From positions 149,402-213,401 of the forward strand of contig QZCP01000290.1 of assembly GCA_003956705.1 (NCBI GenBank): a stretch of 64,000 nucleotides of DNA, written 5' to 3'. Under the pieces are notes generated by a model. The model saw only the letters and a program-made list of their open reading frames with translations. It made no database searches and had not been told where the DNA came from. The DNA comes from Brevipalpus yothersi. Its lineage: Eukaryota; Arthropoda; Arachnida; Trombidiformes; Tenuipalpidae. The position numbers and the translations under genes are program-made. How positions within the stretch are numbered: position 1 is the first letter of the stretch; every line of letters begins with the position of its first letter. Below are positions 48,099 through 59,875 of the stretch, one piece after another.

Positions 48099-50191
48099 TT
48101 GCCCTTAAAAATTGTGATCGAATCAAGATGAGCCTTTTCAAAAATTTAGTCCTCATCAGATCACTTGGCACTGGTGATATATGAGATCGGACAAAATTGA
48201 AATGTCAGATTGTATGATATTTTCATCAGCTAAGCGGCCAAGTTGACTGCGCACTATGCAATTGGGTGATGTTTGTGTGTTCATCAAACTCTATCCACTG
48301 CCATGGTTATCAAGGGGGTTGTTCAGATATGTTTTTCCTTTCGAGAGTCTGTAATACAAGAAAATGCATGATGGGGAAATACCTAGAGAATTGCTCAAAT
48401 GTAAAAATCCCAGATTTCCTAGAACCTCTTGGTATACTATTGAACAAAAAATTACAATTTCCGATGTGTTACGAACCTTCTCTTGCTGGACAGTATACAT
48501 ATTCATTTTGGATTCGCTCAAGCTTTTGGCTAATTCAGTTTTTTAAGAACTTTTGATCTTTTTGAAAGATGAATTTAGACTTTTTCAGCTTACTTCGAAA
48601 ACTCGATCATCTTGAAGATTTATCGTATTGGAACACAGATATAACAGATATATTCACATTCAAAAAAATTTGGACTCAAATGGGAATTGTAAAACAGAAC
48701 AAAACTGTTCTCAATCTGGACAAGAACAACAATTTTCGATATCTTATGCTAAACAGGTGAAAAACAATGAGAGCTCATGAAATGTTCTGGCGAAAATAGC
48801 TTCAGAATTTCGAAATGTTAGACAAACAGTCCATGCATTCCTCACACACAAACTTTAAAATAGAGTGATTCTAATTTTTCATCCAATTTTGATTACAACT
48901 TGGCACGAATCTTGATTATTGAAAACTTTCATTGTCTAAATATTATAAGGTGTTGCTTGTCTCCAAAATCTCATCATCAAAAAATTTCTACTTTCTCACG
49001 AATATCTTGTAACTGCATGGTGCATGATGATTCCATTCTCACTACTCATCAAAATTGTTAGCTTATCCGTGTTGAAATTTAAATCAAATTAGAGAGCTGA
49101 TGATGAGAATCTGTCTGCTTCCTTTTCGTCATTCATTTGAACAAGAAGTAAAATCAATTTCACTCAATTCAATCGAATTATCGCTTCGATTCTCTTCCTC
49201 AGAATGGGAAGTGAAGAAAGTAAAAGCAACATACACACACTCTCATAATTTAAGTCACAAATTCAGCAAGTCGGTTGAAAGGGCAGAAAAGGTAGCGAAA
49301 AAAATAAGAAGCTATCAAAATTTATGAAAAATCTATTAGTTAAATGCCTAAAATGAACCCTGATGCCAATCGATAACAAAAGAATAACAGATAACGGAAG
49401 CTATCTTCCTTCTACATCATAAAAATTTCACTTTTCTCTTTCTATTCATCCTCTTTAAGTAAAACTATCGACTCTAATTGTCAGTATGGTGCTAATAAAA
49501 TGGAAGACACTTTCCCTTCGATATGGATCTAAGTTATGTCAAATTGTTCAAATTTTACGCTCACTTAAAGATATGTCATGCCTGTTAAGATGGGAACAAA
49601 TCGAATGTATACATACATACACTCTTAGTTAGTTAGTTAGTTATTCCGTCTCTCATGAATTCCTTCTCACTTGATCAACGTTTTGACGTTTTGACGCCCC
49701 TCTTCTCGACGTCGACGTCGTCGCCGTTGTTTTTGTTCTTTTCTCGTCGCTAACTTTCTCTCTCTCTCTCTTTCTCCTACTTTGCCATACTTTTCTCGTG
49801 GTGTTGAATGCAGGGTGTCGCAGGAGAGATAGATCGGGTCACAAGCATCATTTTCCAGTGACTATTTTAGAACATACACACAAACACGTTCGCACATTGA
49901 ACAAATTCGATATTACAGTATAGCTTAGAATCGATTGGAAGCGATCGAGAAGCCTATGAAGCGTATCGGCCAATAAGCAATGAGAGGGGAGCAAATTGGG
50001 AGTAAAAAGGAATCTGGAAGAAAGAAAGAGAGAGAGAAAGAAATTTTTGAATACGAATGAGTTTGACAAGTGAAATACCAACCAACTGATTTAGATAATT
50101 TGTCTTAAAACGATTAAAAAATTAGAAAAGATTGAGGGGTTACAGTGGGTTTGGGGTGAGGGAGTATAGTGAGAGGTGGAAAAATTTCTAG
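48099..50191. other. Intergenic region, ARL13B to the His-rich peptide gene
   Basis: 2.1 kb without a recognised gene. A TTAG tandem at about 49627-49642, a CG-containing CGACGTCGACGTCGTCGCCG patch at 49708-49727 and CT-rich tracts are present. Frames at 48266-48760 and 49100-49327 have no family resemblance. Confidence 0.5.
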
Positions 50192-50199
50192 TATATAAG
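50192..50199 (+). promoter_or_regulatory. TATA box of the His-rich peptide gene
   Basis: TATATAAG, a textbook TATA sequence 168 bases before the ATG. Transcription would start near 50220-50230, leaving a short leader. Confidence 0.5.
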
Positions 50200-50359
50200 A
50201 TTGAACTTTGCAGTTGGAAAGACAGAACATCCAGCATCCAACTGGATAAAGGTGAGAACAGTAGTAAAAGTTTTGTTTACTCAAAAAGTTGATAAAGTTT
50301 TGGAATAGAAAAAGTTCTCCAGTTCGTGCTATTCGATTCATATATATTAGTGATTCAAG

Positions 50360-51090
50360 ATGAGAGCTGCTGTACTAGTGTTACTCGTCTGTCTAGTTGC
50401 CATTGCCCTCATCCATGTGACTCAAGGAGATTCTTGGGGTATGTTGGAAAGAAAAAAGGATTATCAGTGATTTATGCCATGAGGATTTTTCTACATCAAC
50501 AATCGTAAAATATTCTTCCCTATCCAGTGAACCCTCTCGAAATGATGGATAGATTCAACTGATAAGTGAAACATATTTTTATTCTTCCCTCTCTTTAGGC
50601 AAGAAAAAAGTTCAGCATCTATGGCATCACCACAGACACGATCATCACCATCACCATCACCATAAACACAAGAACGACCATAAACACGGACATTGGCATG
50701 ACCACAAACATAAGGTAGGATGATGGCAGAATATATTCAAATCACCATGAAATGAATTTTTTCGAAAACATTTGTGGTTAATAATTTTTTGACTCATTTT
50801 TTTTGTAGCACAAGGCTGAGAACGAACACAAACACGGCCACTGGCATGATCACAAACATGGACATAAGCATGGACACAAGGTAAGGATCTATAGACAGAA
50901 CTACAAATAAAACTTGAGCCTCAAAATTTCGAACACTAACATTTGAAATCTATTCTCGTAGCACGAGCACTGGAATGACCATAAGCATGACCACAAGCAC
51001 AAGCACGAGCACTGGAAGAACCATGAACATAAGCACAAGCACGAACACAAGCATAAGGACGAATGGGGTGGCTACGGTCATGGCCGTTAA
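50360..51090 (+). CDS. Secreted His/Lys-rich peptide
   Basis: Four exons: 50360-50438, 50599-50714, 50809-50880, 50962-51090; phases 1,0,0; 131 residues. The first exon encodes a signal peptide (RAAVLVLLVCLVAIALIHVTQG). The mature chain is roughly one third His, with a run of seven His (in exon 2) and repeated HKHGHWHDHKH-like units, plus Lys, Asp/Glu and Trp, ending in DEWGGYGHGR. Exons 3 and 4 are phase-0 symmetric and both open with CAC codons, which fits growth by exon duplication. Such chains can bind Zn or Cu; antimicrobial, cuticular or metal-handling roles are possible, but none is shown. No family assigned. Confidence 0.88.
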
Positions 51091-51305
51091 TAGTTCTTTG
51101 GACATCTTGGATGATTTTCGAAGAATTTGGATCTCAAGCTTGTCTCTTCGAGACACTTATCCACCCAAAACAGTTCTCCTGAACACACAAGACCAGTTGG
51201 ATGATTGGAATAAGTTCACAATCACCCACCTTAATTCGATAAAGATTGGAATTCTAATTATAAACTTCATCTTGTTATCCTCAGTTTCTGATTGAGATAT
51301 CAGCT

Positions 51306-51311
51306 GAATAA
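51306..51311 (+). terminator. Poly(A) signal AATAAA of the His-rich peptide gene
   Basis: Canonical AATAAA in GCTGAATAAATGC, about 215 bases past the stop. Confidence 0.45.
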
Positions 51312-52300
51312 ATGCATACTTTGAATCAAATTCAAGCTACATCTTTTTGTGAAATTAATTTTCTTAAAAAATTATTTATGAGAGAATCAAGTTCTCAAAA
51401 CCTTGCGAAGAATAACTTCCTCGTAGAGATTAGGATGGTACAATCCCCCAAATTTCTATCATTTGGGGAATTATACCAATATGTTTAGTGCTCGGCATTT
51501 TCCTTCTCATTTTGGCCTGTTTTTCTGAAAAACCTATCCAGAGCTTTAGTGAGCGTTTTTCTTCGAAAAATGAATAATCATACTAAATCGAAAAGGAGTG
51601 AATTGCTCATTCAGTCTTGGAAAAATTCATTTATTGACGAATCTTTAATCAATTCTTCTCTCTAACTTAATCTATCATTTTTTCGACAACACTATTAGAG
51701 TTATCATTATAAGAATTATAAGAAATGTTGGAAAAGTTAAGAATTGATAACTTATAATGGAAACGCTTATTAATGAACGCTGAAAATTTTCAGAACATGT
51801 AAAAATAAATTACATATGTATTAAATGTATGTGTGTTTACATTATATATATCATACATGTTGTATTGAATCAATCGATCATATCCTCATAGCGTGAATAT
51901 TTAATTAGACCCTTTGAATATCTCATGAGAATGCGTCTCTTTGAACATTTAAACACAAAACTTATCGATTTTTATTAAGGTTTCCAAATTTTTTCCTCTT
52001 TCAATTGAAACAAAGGAAGAGGAGTTCTTAACCTTGAAATGATTGATCTCCTAGAGAATGAAGATTTTTTGTCCTTCTTATTCTTAATGATGGGAAAACT
52101 AGTCGCTACCTTTTCATTTCCGGTTGAATTGAAAATATCTTCTTATAAAAAAACACCATGTGCTGTTCTCAGAGCCACAAATACTCGAATATAATGGATA
52201 GACTGATTGAAGAACTTAGAGGTTAAATTTTTACAACGCGATAGCTTGAAGATTTTTCGAAAAGTGGAAAGAAATTCTGTTAGCTTTGGAAGAAATTTTC
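51312..52300. other. Intergenic region before the DEG/ENaC gene
   Basis: No gene recognised; AT-rich, with TATG/TATA runs near 51810-51860. Confidence 0.5.
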
Positions 52301-53306
52301 ATGATGGCCCTATCAAAATCTCCATGGTTGAGTCGAATTCAAAGATTTTCCTCTCGTCCGACTAGAAATGATAAGAAGACAAATTTTGAAGCAATAAGCA
52401 AAGTTATCTGTTCCTGTACTGCTGTGATTTTGTGTTTCCTTTTGACGATAAGTTTTGCAAAGTTTCGAATCACAACCACAGTTAGAATTGGTATTCCTAC
52501 AAAAACCGAGCTGCCATCAGTTTCATTGTGCTACTTCTATCGAATAGATGATCTACAGATGGTTGTCAACAAAGGACTCAACAGATCAACATTTACGATC
52601 AAAGAAATCAATGATCAACTTCTTTCATGGCAAAATTTTGTCCAAACATGTGAAGTTCTTGATTCAAATTACTCATCACAATCATGTGTAGATCTGAGTG
52701 GATCTCCTCGCGAATATTTGAGTATCTATACTAAGTGTTTCACTCTATTCCAATTCATCGAGAAGCCTATTGAATATGAGAGAGCAAAGATTGGTAGCAG
52801 ATTTATGATCGAAATCGAAATGAATGTTGCTAATATCAGCACAAAGAAAATAGGAATTTTTCTTACTCATGGGGCTGCTCAGATTACCGATAGTTTGGGT
52901 GATCCAAGCTTCTTACAGTTTGACATGGCAGACAACAATCAGGCCGTCGTTTCATTCGATCGAACAATCATCAATCGTCTGGCTCCACCATACGAATCAA
53001 GATGCTTCAATTATTCTAAACTAGGATGTGATATGTATCGAACTTGTGTAACTCAATGTATCAATAGGAAAAGTTTCCAGGTTCATCGAGCATGGAATAT
53101 GCAGAGATATGTGCCGGTAAATAAAGACTTTTATGATGGTCGTTATTCACCACGCGATGATCCAAAAATTATTGAGGAATGTGGAGAAGATTTTCAAGCC
53201 AATCCATGCCATGATTACTTGTATCGAGCTGTTAAATCGTCCATGTATCTGTGAGTACAAATTCATATGACTCGATATTCGATGGAATCAGCATATTCCT
53301 TATTTT

Positions 53307-53363
<57 letters not shown>

Positions 53364-53582
53364 TTTAGAAATCCTTTTTCACCAAAAGAAACTTTCAAAC
53401 TGAGCGTGGCTTTTCCTATGGGCAAAAGTGTTTGGGTTGAATACTTTCCTCTTCAAACAATCGGAGATTTTCTTCTCTACATAGGGAGCATTCTTAATTT
53501 GATGTTTGAGTTCTCTTTTCTTGGAATCATGGAAAATATAGCCAAAAGAGTAAGATTCAAATTAAAAGGAAAGAACAAATAA
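52301..53582 (+). CDS. DEG/ENaC (pickpocket-like) cation channel subunit
   Basis: Two exons, 52301-53250 and 53369-53582, phase 2, 387 residues. Topology fits an amiloride-sensitive sodium-channel family subunit. TM1 is at about residues 33-55 (VICSCTAVILCFLLTISF). A Cys-containing extracellular loop follows (CFTLFQF, ESRCFNYSKLGCDMYRTCVTQC, CGEDFQANPCHDY), and then exon 2 with LSVAFP, VEYFPLQTIGDFLLYIGSI and LNLMFEFSFLGIMENI. The GSI tripeptide stands where the G/S-x-S selectivity filter lies. It is shorter than most family members (450-600) because the extracellular domain is reduced. The in-frame TTG at 52286 is not a likely start; ATG pairs occur at 52301/52304. The intron carries a CT microsatellite. 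Ligand unknown. Confidence 0.85.
53308..53358. repeat. (CT)n microsatellite
   Basis: Uninterrupted CT run filling much of the DEG/ENaC intron (53251-53368), ending 10 bases before the acceptor so that it serves as part of the polypyrimidine tract. Confidence 0.95.
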
Positions 53583-53874
53583 ATAAAATTAAACATCCTC
53601 AAGGTAGCTTATTTGAGAGAACATTAACCAATGAATTTTTCAAAAATCAAATCTAACATGAGACAAAAAGGAAGTCAAAGGATTGTAAATGTATGTGCGA
53701 AATCATTCAGGATCCTTAGAAAAAAGAAATTATAAACCTGTTGAATCGATAATAAAATGCTAGATTTTGTTGAAAAGTGGTTTAATAGATTCACCTGTAG
53801 TTAAATGTTATTCGATAAAGAAAGTGAAGAAAATTTCATCCTCACAATAAATAGAGGATAGAAATACCTAGAAT

Positions 53875-55124
53875 TTAGATGTTGATAACACGGCTCAGCT
53901 TCTGAATACGATTGAGTAATATATCACCTTGCTTGATACAAGATTGGTATTGATAATTCTTTGTGTCAGGACGATTTGTTTCGACAATCCCATTCACTAT
54001 GTCTATTTTACAATGCAGTCTTCCAGCTGCTATGAAACGTGCCAATTCCATATCGATGAAGTTAACGGTCACACCAAAAGCATCGGCCATATATTTAAGA
54101 GTAAGACTGCGATATGATTCAAGAAGCTGATTGTAGGCAAGTATTCTCATTTCTCGAACATAGTAGCCACAATGTGGAGCAAAGTATCGGTCTTCTTTCA
54201 TATAGTCTTCAACTTTGGCCAATTGCTTAAAGAAATCTGCGTACCGACAATGATACAGAGAAAATAATAGCTCTTGAACATCATCGATACTATGAAGAAC
54301 TTCGAGAATTTCAGCTCCTTTGACAACTTTTTCCCGAAGATCAACACGTTCAAGAGAAATTAAACTACACAATACGGTATAGCTGACGAATGTCTTGTAG
54401 TCACATAGTTCATAACAGGTGAAGGTAGAGATGGTGTCCAGGAAGAGTTGAGCCGCTGTTTTGAAATCACGAATAGCCAAGCAATAAAGGCCCTGATAAA
54501 CACGAAGACGATTGCGACGATCCCAATCACCTCCTTCCTCTATCAAAGCTTTTGCTTGATCGATATTTTTGGATATCAGCTGATGATCGAGGTAAAATAA
54601 ACCTATGCGAATGATGTGAAACAGTAAATCTAACTTGTGTCCCAATGAAACTGTTTTTGCGAAAGTGACATCAAGAGCTTCCAAAGCTCGCTTCTTGTCA
54701 CCGATCAGAGATAAGTATTCAGCTTTAGCTAGATTAGCTTCTCGAACTTCCATTTCACCGAGATTTACTGTGGCATCATTGATTGCTTCATCGAGTTCTT
54801 TCAATTTTTTATCATTCTCTTTTCTCATGGTGTCCATCAGACCGGTATCTATCGGCCAATTGAGTGTTTTGCATACCTGTCGGCAAAAAGACAACACACA
54901 AAGAACATCGTCAAGCAACTGATTGAAAACATAATCCATCTTACCTCTTCATAAAACGGGGCCATATTATTCTCTTTAATAGCGTTGGTTAACATGTCCA
55001 CCAAAGTTTGATCTTTTTTATCCTTTTGAGTGGTCAACACAAAAAGAGCTTGTGCAAGCTCAAGATTAGGATTTTTGGGAAGACTTTCTTCCATAGCATT
55101 TTCCATATTAATTGTTCCAGACAT
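53875..55124 (-). CDS. PSMD6: 26S proteasome regulatory subunit PSMD6/Rpn7
   Basis: Two exons on the minus strand, 55124-54945 and 54876-53875, phase 0, 393 residues (human 389). Rpn7 is a PCI-domain scaffold of the 19S lid. The N-terminus carries LPKNPNLELAQ and NNMAPFYEE. The TPR-like middle has KALIEEGGDWDRRNRLRVYQ then GLYCLAIRDF, and VVKGAEILEVLHS. The PCI domain has YYVREMRILAYNQLLESYRS then LTLKYMADAFGV, RFIAAGRLHCKID and the C-terminal NRIQKLSRVINI. Met at 55124 matches the family start; the longer open frame upstream is not conserved. Confidence 0.97.
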
Positions 55125-56403
55125 TGTGCAGCAGGATTTGATTCCAAATGACAATGTACACCACAAACACACAAACAAAGTAAATGTTTATCGATTAATT
55201 ATTTAACAGAACAGGATTAAGTTGATCAAGCCAAAAACAGCTCAAATATGAGTTAATCAAATGACTTGCGAAAGCTCACTTGCGCTGCGCAGTTGATAAC
55301 AGTTTGGTGGCAGATTTAAATATTAAACTTTTCTCATCATAATTAAAACCAAATCAATTTGTTTTGGAAAAAACAATTGATTCGCTGGTTGCCAATATCA
55401 TTTGTTGTTTTTATTCAATCTTTTCTGGTTAAACAACATGTGCCCATCTTAATTCTCATGTTTGATCATGATTTTTCCTATTTTGTTAGGAATGCTTGTG
55501 AGCTCTCATCGATGATCAAGTAAAGATCCTTTTTCTTTGCTGGATTGTTCAGTGCGAAGTTTTTCTGATTGCTCACTTAACTATAATCAGGAGCCATGGA
55601 TAATGTTTAATGAAAAAAAAAATTTACCCACTGAAATCCGTGATCATTGTACTTTGTCAAGCACACACATATTTGAATGGTGACCATGTTTTGGTAGGAC
55701 GGTTCATCTGACGTTATGGTCTGCTGTTGATCAATCGAGAGGAACTCTTGAAAAAATAGCTGAATGAATTGATCGACTGTTTCATGATGAAACTTTCATC
55801 TCCTACGCTCAGTGATTGTTATGTCATGTATGTTTATTTCTTGAGAATACTGACTGATAGGAAAAGAGGGGGATAAATTTAGCATTTAGCTGTTACGCGA
55901 GAATTGAGGCATATTGAGTAATCGCCAATAATATCGTGATTCGATTCAGATTTGTTACGGAAGTCGTTTGAAAGTAGCGGAAGAAGGCTGTTCGTGAGGA
56001 GGAGAGATCAAAAACGAAATCAAATGATCAACTGAGTGCGCGAAGGCAGACGATTATTTTCACTGACTACCGGCTGATTGAGCTTTCAAATTATTGGTTG
56101 AAAAAACGAATGGAGGCTAATCTCTCTTGGTCTGGTAGATATTCATCAGTGGATCCTCTCAGGAACCAGAGTGACAGGATGATTGAATTTTTCAAGCTGG
56201 ATCATTGATGGAGAGTCAAAATTAAATTTCAAAGGAAATTAGGAAAAGCATAGAACACGAAGTGAATATGGAATGGGAAACTTTGGCCAAATAGAAGAGT
56301 TGTTTGTACTTTTATTTGACTTTGGTGGTTGTGATAGAGATTTATAAAAAGAAAATGTTGATGAAAAATGGTCTTAAAATTAATTTTGATTACAGTACTT
56401 TTG
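55125..56403. other. Intergenic region, PSMD6 to PTDSS
   Basis: No gene seen. A GC-containing palindrome-like TGCGCTGCGCA lies at 55281-55291, about 160 bases upstream of the PSMD6 ATG, possibly part of its promoter. Confidence 0.45.
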
Positions 56404-58225
56404 CTATGAAACTTTCTCATTTTTATTGGTCTTGGAAGAACTAGAACCCGAAATGAGCGAATCTGGATTATCACCAGAAACAAATTTTTGTTGCAAAATT
56501 TTTCGATGGAACAAGTTTCCTCGATTCACCTCATGTCTAACTCGAGACATCTCCTCATAGCTTCGAGTTCTTTGGTGTCGAAGCATCTTTCTAGGACTTA
56601 CAAATTCGGGGAAATAGAATTGAATATTTCTGTTGCCTGCCTTTTCCCAGAGTACACAAAAAGAAACACAGGCCACACTTAGGGCGATCTGAGAAAGGGA
56701 GATGGAGAAGATGAGTTAGTAGATTAAAAAGACTGATCGATATTGTCACTGCAAGTAATACTCACTTGAACAAGAATCCAAAATATGATGTTGCTCACTT
56801 GAGTTTGAGCGAAGAGATCAATTCCAAATTTCAAACAGATCATAGCCTCTATGAACATCACAGCTCCGAATACCCAACATTGAGTACCCAATCGTTTATA
56901 ACGAGAATCAGAGACATATGAGTAATATTGGCGCACACTTGGAGCCACCATGAGACATATTATTATCAGTCGACCCACGCTGATTGGGTGTGCCGGTGGT
57001 ATTTCGAAAATGTGCTTCAAAAAGAATGTGTTCAACTCTGTTATCTGCCAAAAAATGACTAGCTGCGTGACTGCTAGAAAGCGAACATAGGTACATGATG
57101 GATCAAGCCATTTCATATTTGTCCAGCTTTCAGGTGTGAATTGTAAAACTGCACGATATATTTTACCAGTTGTAGACTGAATATTCCTATGAATGATAAA
57201 TAGAGGATAAATTCAAGGTTGATAAACTGATAGTGCCTACAAGTACAAAGAACCTTATCTTCTCATCTCATCCATGAAGAATGAGATGAGAATTGCAAAA
57301 AGAGAGAGAGGTAAAGAAAGAGAAGTCTTATCGATACAGAAGGCGTCGGCTTCTTTTTTCTGAACACTCACTTTATGCTCTCCCAGCTGTATGTTCTCAT
57401 CTCCAATTTTTCACAGATGTACATTCCCAACCAAATTCCCAGTCCATTGCATACGAGGACATCCAAAATTAATGCATCCCACCAACATTCGATAAAGTTT
57501 GGCAGAAGATGGGCAAAAGCAATCTCAGTTATTTCCCAAGTGACACTAATCGTCCAACATATACCATAATGTCTCAATAATACAGCTTTCATGGTCCAGC
57601 CAAGAAGATGTCCAACGGCAAAAACATCCAAATGGCCCCATATTCTTTCAATAGACACATCAGAACAATTGACACCATATTCCTAGTAAAATGATCCAGC
57701 CAAATCATATTAAATATAAAGTAGAAGTGTTCAAAGATGAAAATTTTAAAATCAACCAGCATAACATGAGGGAAATTGCTTGATACTTGGGCACAGCAAA
57801 TATTGTCTTACCTTTTCCTTGTCTATACTAAAATTACGCAATTCAGGGGACAACCAATACAAAATTTTTTTAACTGTTGTGAAATTTTGAAAAAGTATAA
57901 ACATTAAGGCCATCAAGTAGAGTACCGAAATGCCGAAAACAACTCTCCACAACAGTGGATGAGGCCTAGTGAATGGACCATTTGGAAAAGCTAGCATAGA
58001 GATGACCAGAAAGAAGAAGATGATACACTTAACACCTGACCATACATTGTTGGCCACATCGGCATCCGGATCTTGGGTGAAGGCAAAATAGAGGACAGGA
58101 ATTAGCGATGCGGTCAACAAAAGAATGGTGTGTGGCTTGTAGAAAAATTCCAATTGAATATCTTCCACAGGCCTATCATCGATCGATTCAAACAATCTCT
58201 TGTCCATTGTCGTCAAGCCTGTCAT
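56404..58225 (-). CDS. PTDSS1: Phosphatidylserine synthase (PTDSS, base-exchange type)
   Basis: Four exons on the minus strand: 58225-57812, 57682-57372, 57186-56766, 56688-56404; phases 0,2,0; 476 residues (human PTDSS1 is 473). An ER/MAM integral enzyme exchanging the choline or ethanolamine head group for serine. Family blocks: VEDIQLEFFYKPHTI, LAFPNGPFTRPHPLLWR, EYGVNC, WTISVTWEITEIAFAHLLPN, ECWWDALILDVLVCNGLGIW, STTGKIYRAVLQFTPESW, WQITELNTFFLKHIFEIP and APSVRQYY. About nine hydrophobic segments; basic, Ser-rich C-terminus. PTDSS1 versus PTDSS2 is not settled by eye; FTPESW and the tail length favour PTDSS1. Met at 58225 or 58207 are both possible starts. Confidence 0.94.
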
Positions 58226-58497
58226 GATCACACGGACATCAATGGTACACACCACACACTTCACACAAATACATATATTAATATATAGAATAAATGTATA
58301 TTCACACCATAAAGTTCATCATCACCATCATGCAACCACCGTGATAATATCACGCTCACTGATGCTGATGCTGATCAGCTCTGTTTACATTGTGAACATG
58401 AGAGATGCTCACATCTTGCTCTCTCTCTCGGCGCCACTCTTCATCTTTTTCATCTCTTCATTCCAGATCATCAGAGTTTGGCGCGCAAATTGTGATC

Positions 58498-58499
<2 letters not shown>

Positions 58500-58553
<54 letters not shown>

Positions 58554-58688
58554 NNNNNNNNNNNNNNNNNNNNNNNNNNNNNNNNNNNNNNNNNNNNNNN
58601 NNNNNNNNNNNNNNNNNNNNNNNNNNNNNNNNNNNNNNNNNNNNNNNNNNNNNNNNNNNNNNNNNNNNNNNNNNNNNNNNNNNNNNNN

Positions 58689-58744
<56 letters not shown>
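58500..58744. repeat. (CT)n microsatellite interrupted by an assembly gap
   Basis: CT runs at 58500-58553 and 58689-58744 flank 135 N bases at 58554-58688. The repeat was evidently too long to assemble; the true length is unknown. Confidence 0.97.
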
Positions 58745-58749
<5 letters not shown>

Positions 58750-59875
58750 TGTCTACTGATTTTTTGGTCAAATGATAATTTTTGACCACGATAATAGTTG
58801 AATGTAAAATTGATTTGAAATTTCAAAGATTTTATCAATAAATTTCTATTCATTAAGAATCAAAACACGAAAATCTATCAGTCGCTCTGATATGATCTCG
58901 AATACCTATTTTGTGAGAATTTTAGTCAGTTGGCAAAATGAGACCGGCGAAAGATATAGCATTTCATGTCATGATTGTAAATATATATATTTAAGATTGA
59001 TGATCTTGTCTGAAAGTCAATTGGAAAGGATTGAGAGAGAGAAAAGAAAATAAGCTTCCTTCCTTCACAACTCAATGAGAGTGAAATTTTGCCGATAAAA
59101 ACTCAACTTATCACACTGAATCAATGGTAAAGGCTCATTTGTACCGGAATGGTCAGCCTTAACGATTATTTATTTAGATAATGTCACATAACTACCGGAT
59201 TTTTGTACTCTATCGGTAAACCTTGCCTCAATGCAAAGTTTAGTGTGAATGCGTGTATAAGAGTGAGCGGATGAGCAAATCGGTGGAATAAAGTGAATTA
59301 GTGAAGAGAATAAAGTTCATTTGAAAACATTTGAGAGAGTTGAGAGAGAAAAATATATATAAATATTTCTCTCTCAAGAGCTCACTTTCAAGTAATTCGC
59401 TGATCGTTGGAACGTAAATTCAAGGTTCCAAACGAGGCCTGGCGTCTTATACTTCGATTTCCTTCCTCTTCAGAGCAGATCGCGGGCAAACCATTCAGAC
59501 CGCAACTTATCATTCAAATGGACACTAAACTCAAGTCATGGTTGTGGACTTGAGTTTTTACAAATTTATCTCCTTAAATTCATTTAACTTGGAGAGAGAG
59601 AGAGAGAGAGAGAGAAAGGAGGAGAGATATATTTGTTCTCCTCCATCTCTTAGATTGGGATTTTTAGGGGGCCAAAATTGATGTCATATCCTGTTGAAAT
59701 GGCTCCCGAAAAAAGTTTTAACTCATCGAGTATTTAAATTGTATCAAGATATTTTTGGAGTGTATTATGTTAATGTTTCAAGGTGTGTAAAGGAAAGAAA
59801 AAATTAATTGACACGAAGAAGAAGTTATTTATTTGATTATTTGAATAGCCAAACAAAATTATTCCCATTGGAAAA
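58745..59875. other. Intergenic region before the Gly-rich gene
   Basis: No gene. A (GA)n run at 59592-59615 and smaller GA patches near 59330 are present. Confidence 0.5.

Noticed and set aside
50950..51295. Open frames overlapping the last exon of the His-rich gene
   Set aside because: Thr/Ser- and Val/Leu-rich shadows of the CAC/CAT codon repeat in other frames.
55281..55291. TGCGCTGCGCA upstream of PSMD6 as an NRF1-type site
   Set aside because: The spacing between the two GCGC halves differs from the usual motif; left as an unassigned promoter element.
58200..58853. Overlapping plus and minus frames of L-S and R-E repeats around the N gap
   Set aside because: Pure artefacts of the CT/GA repeat and of Ns translated as X.
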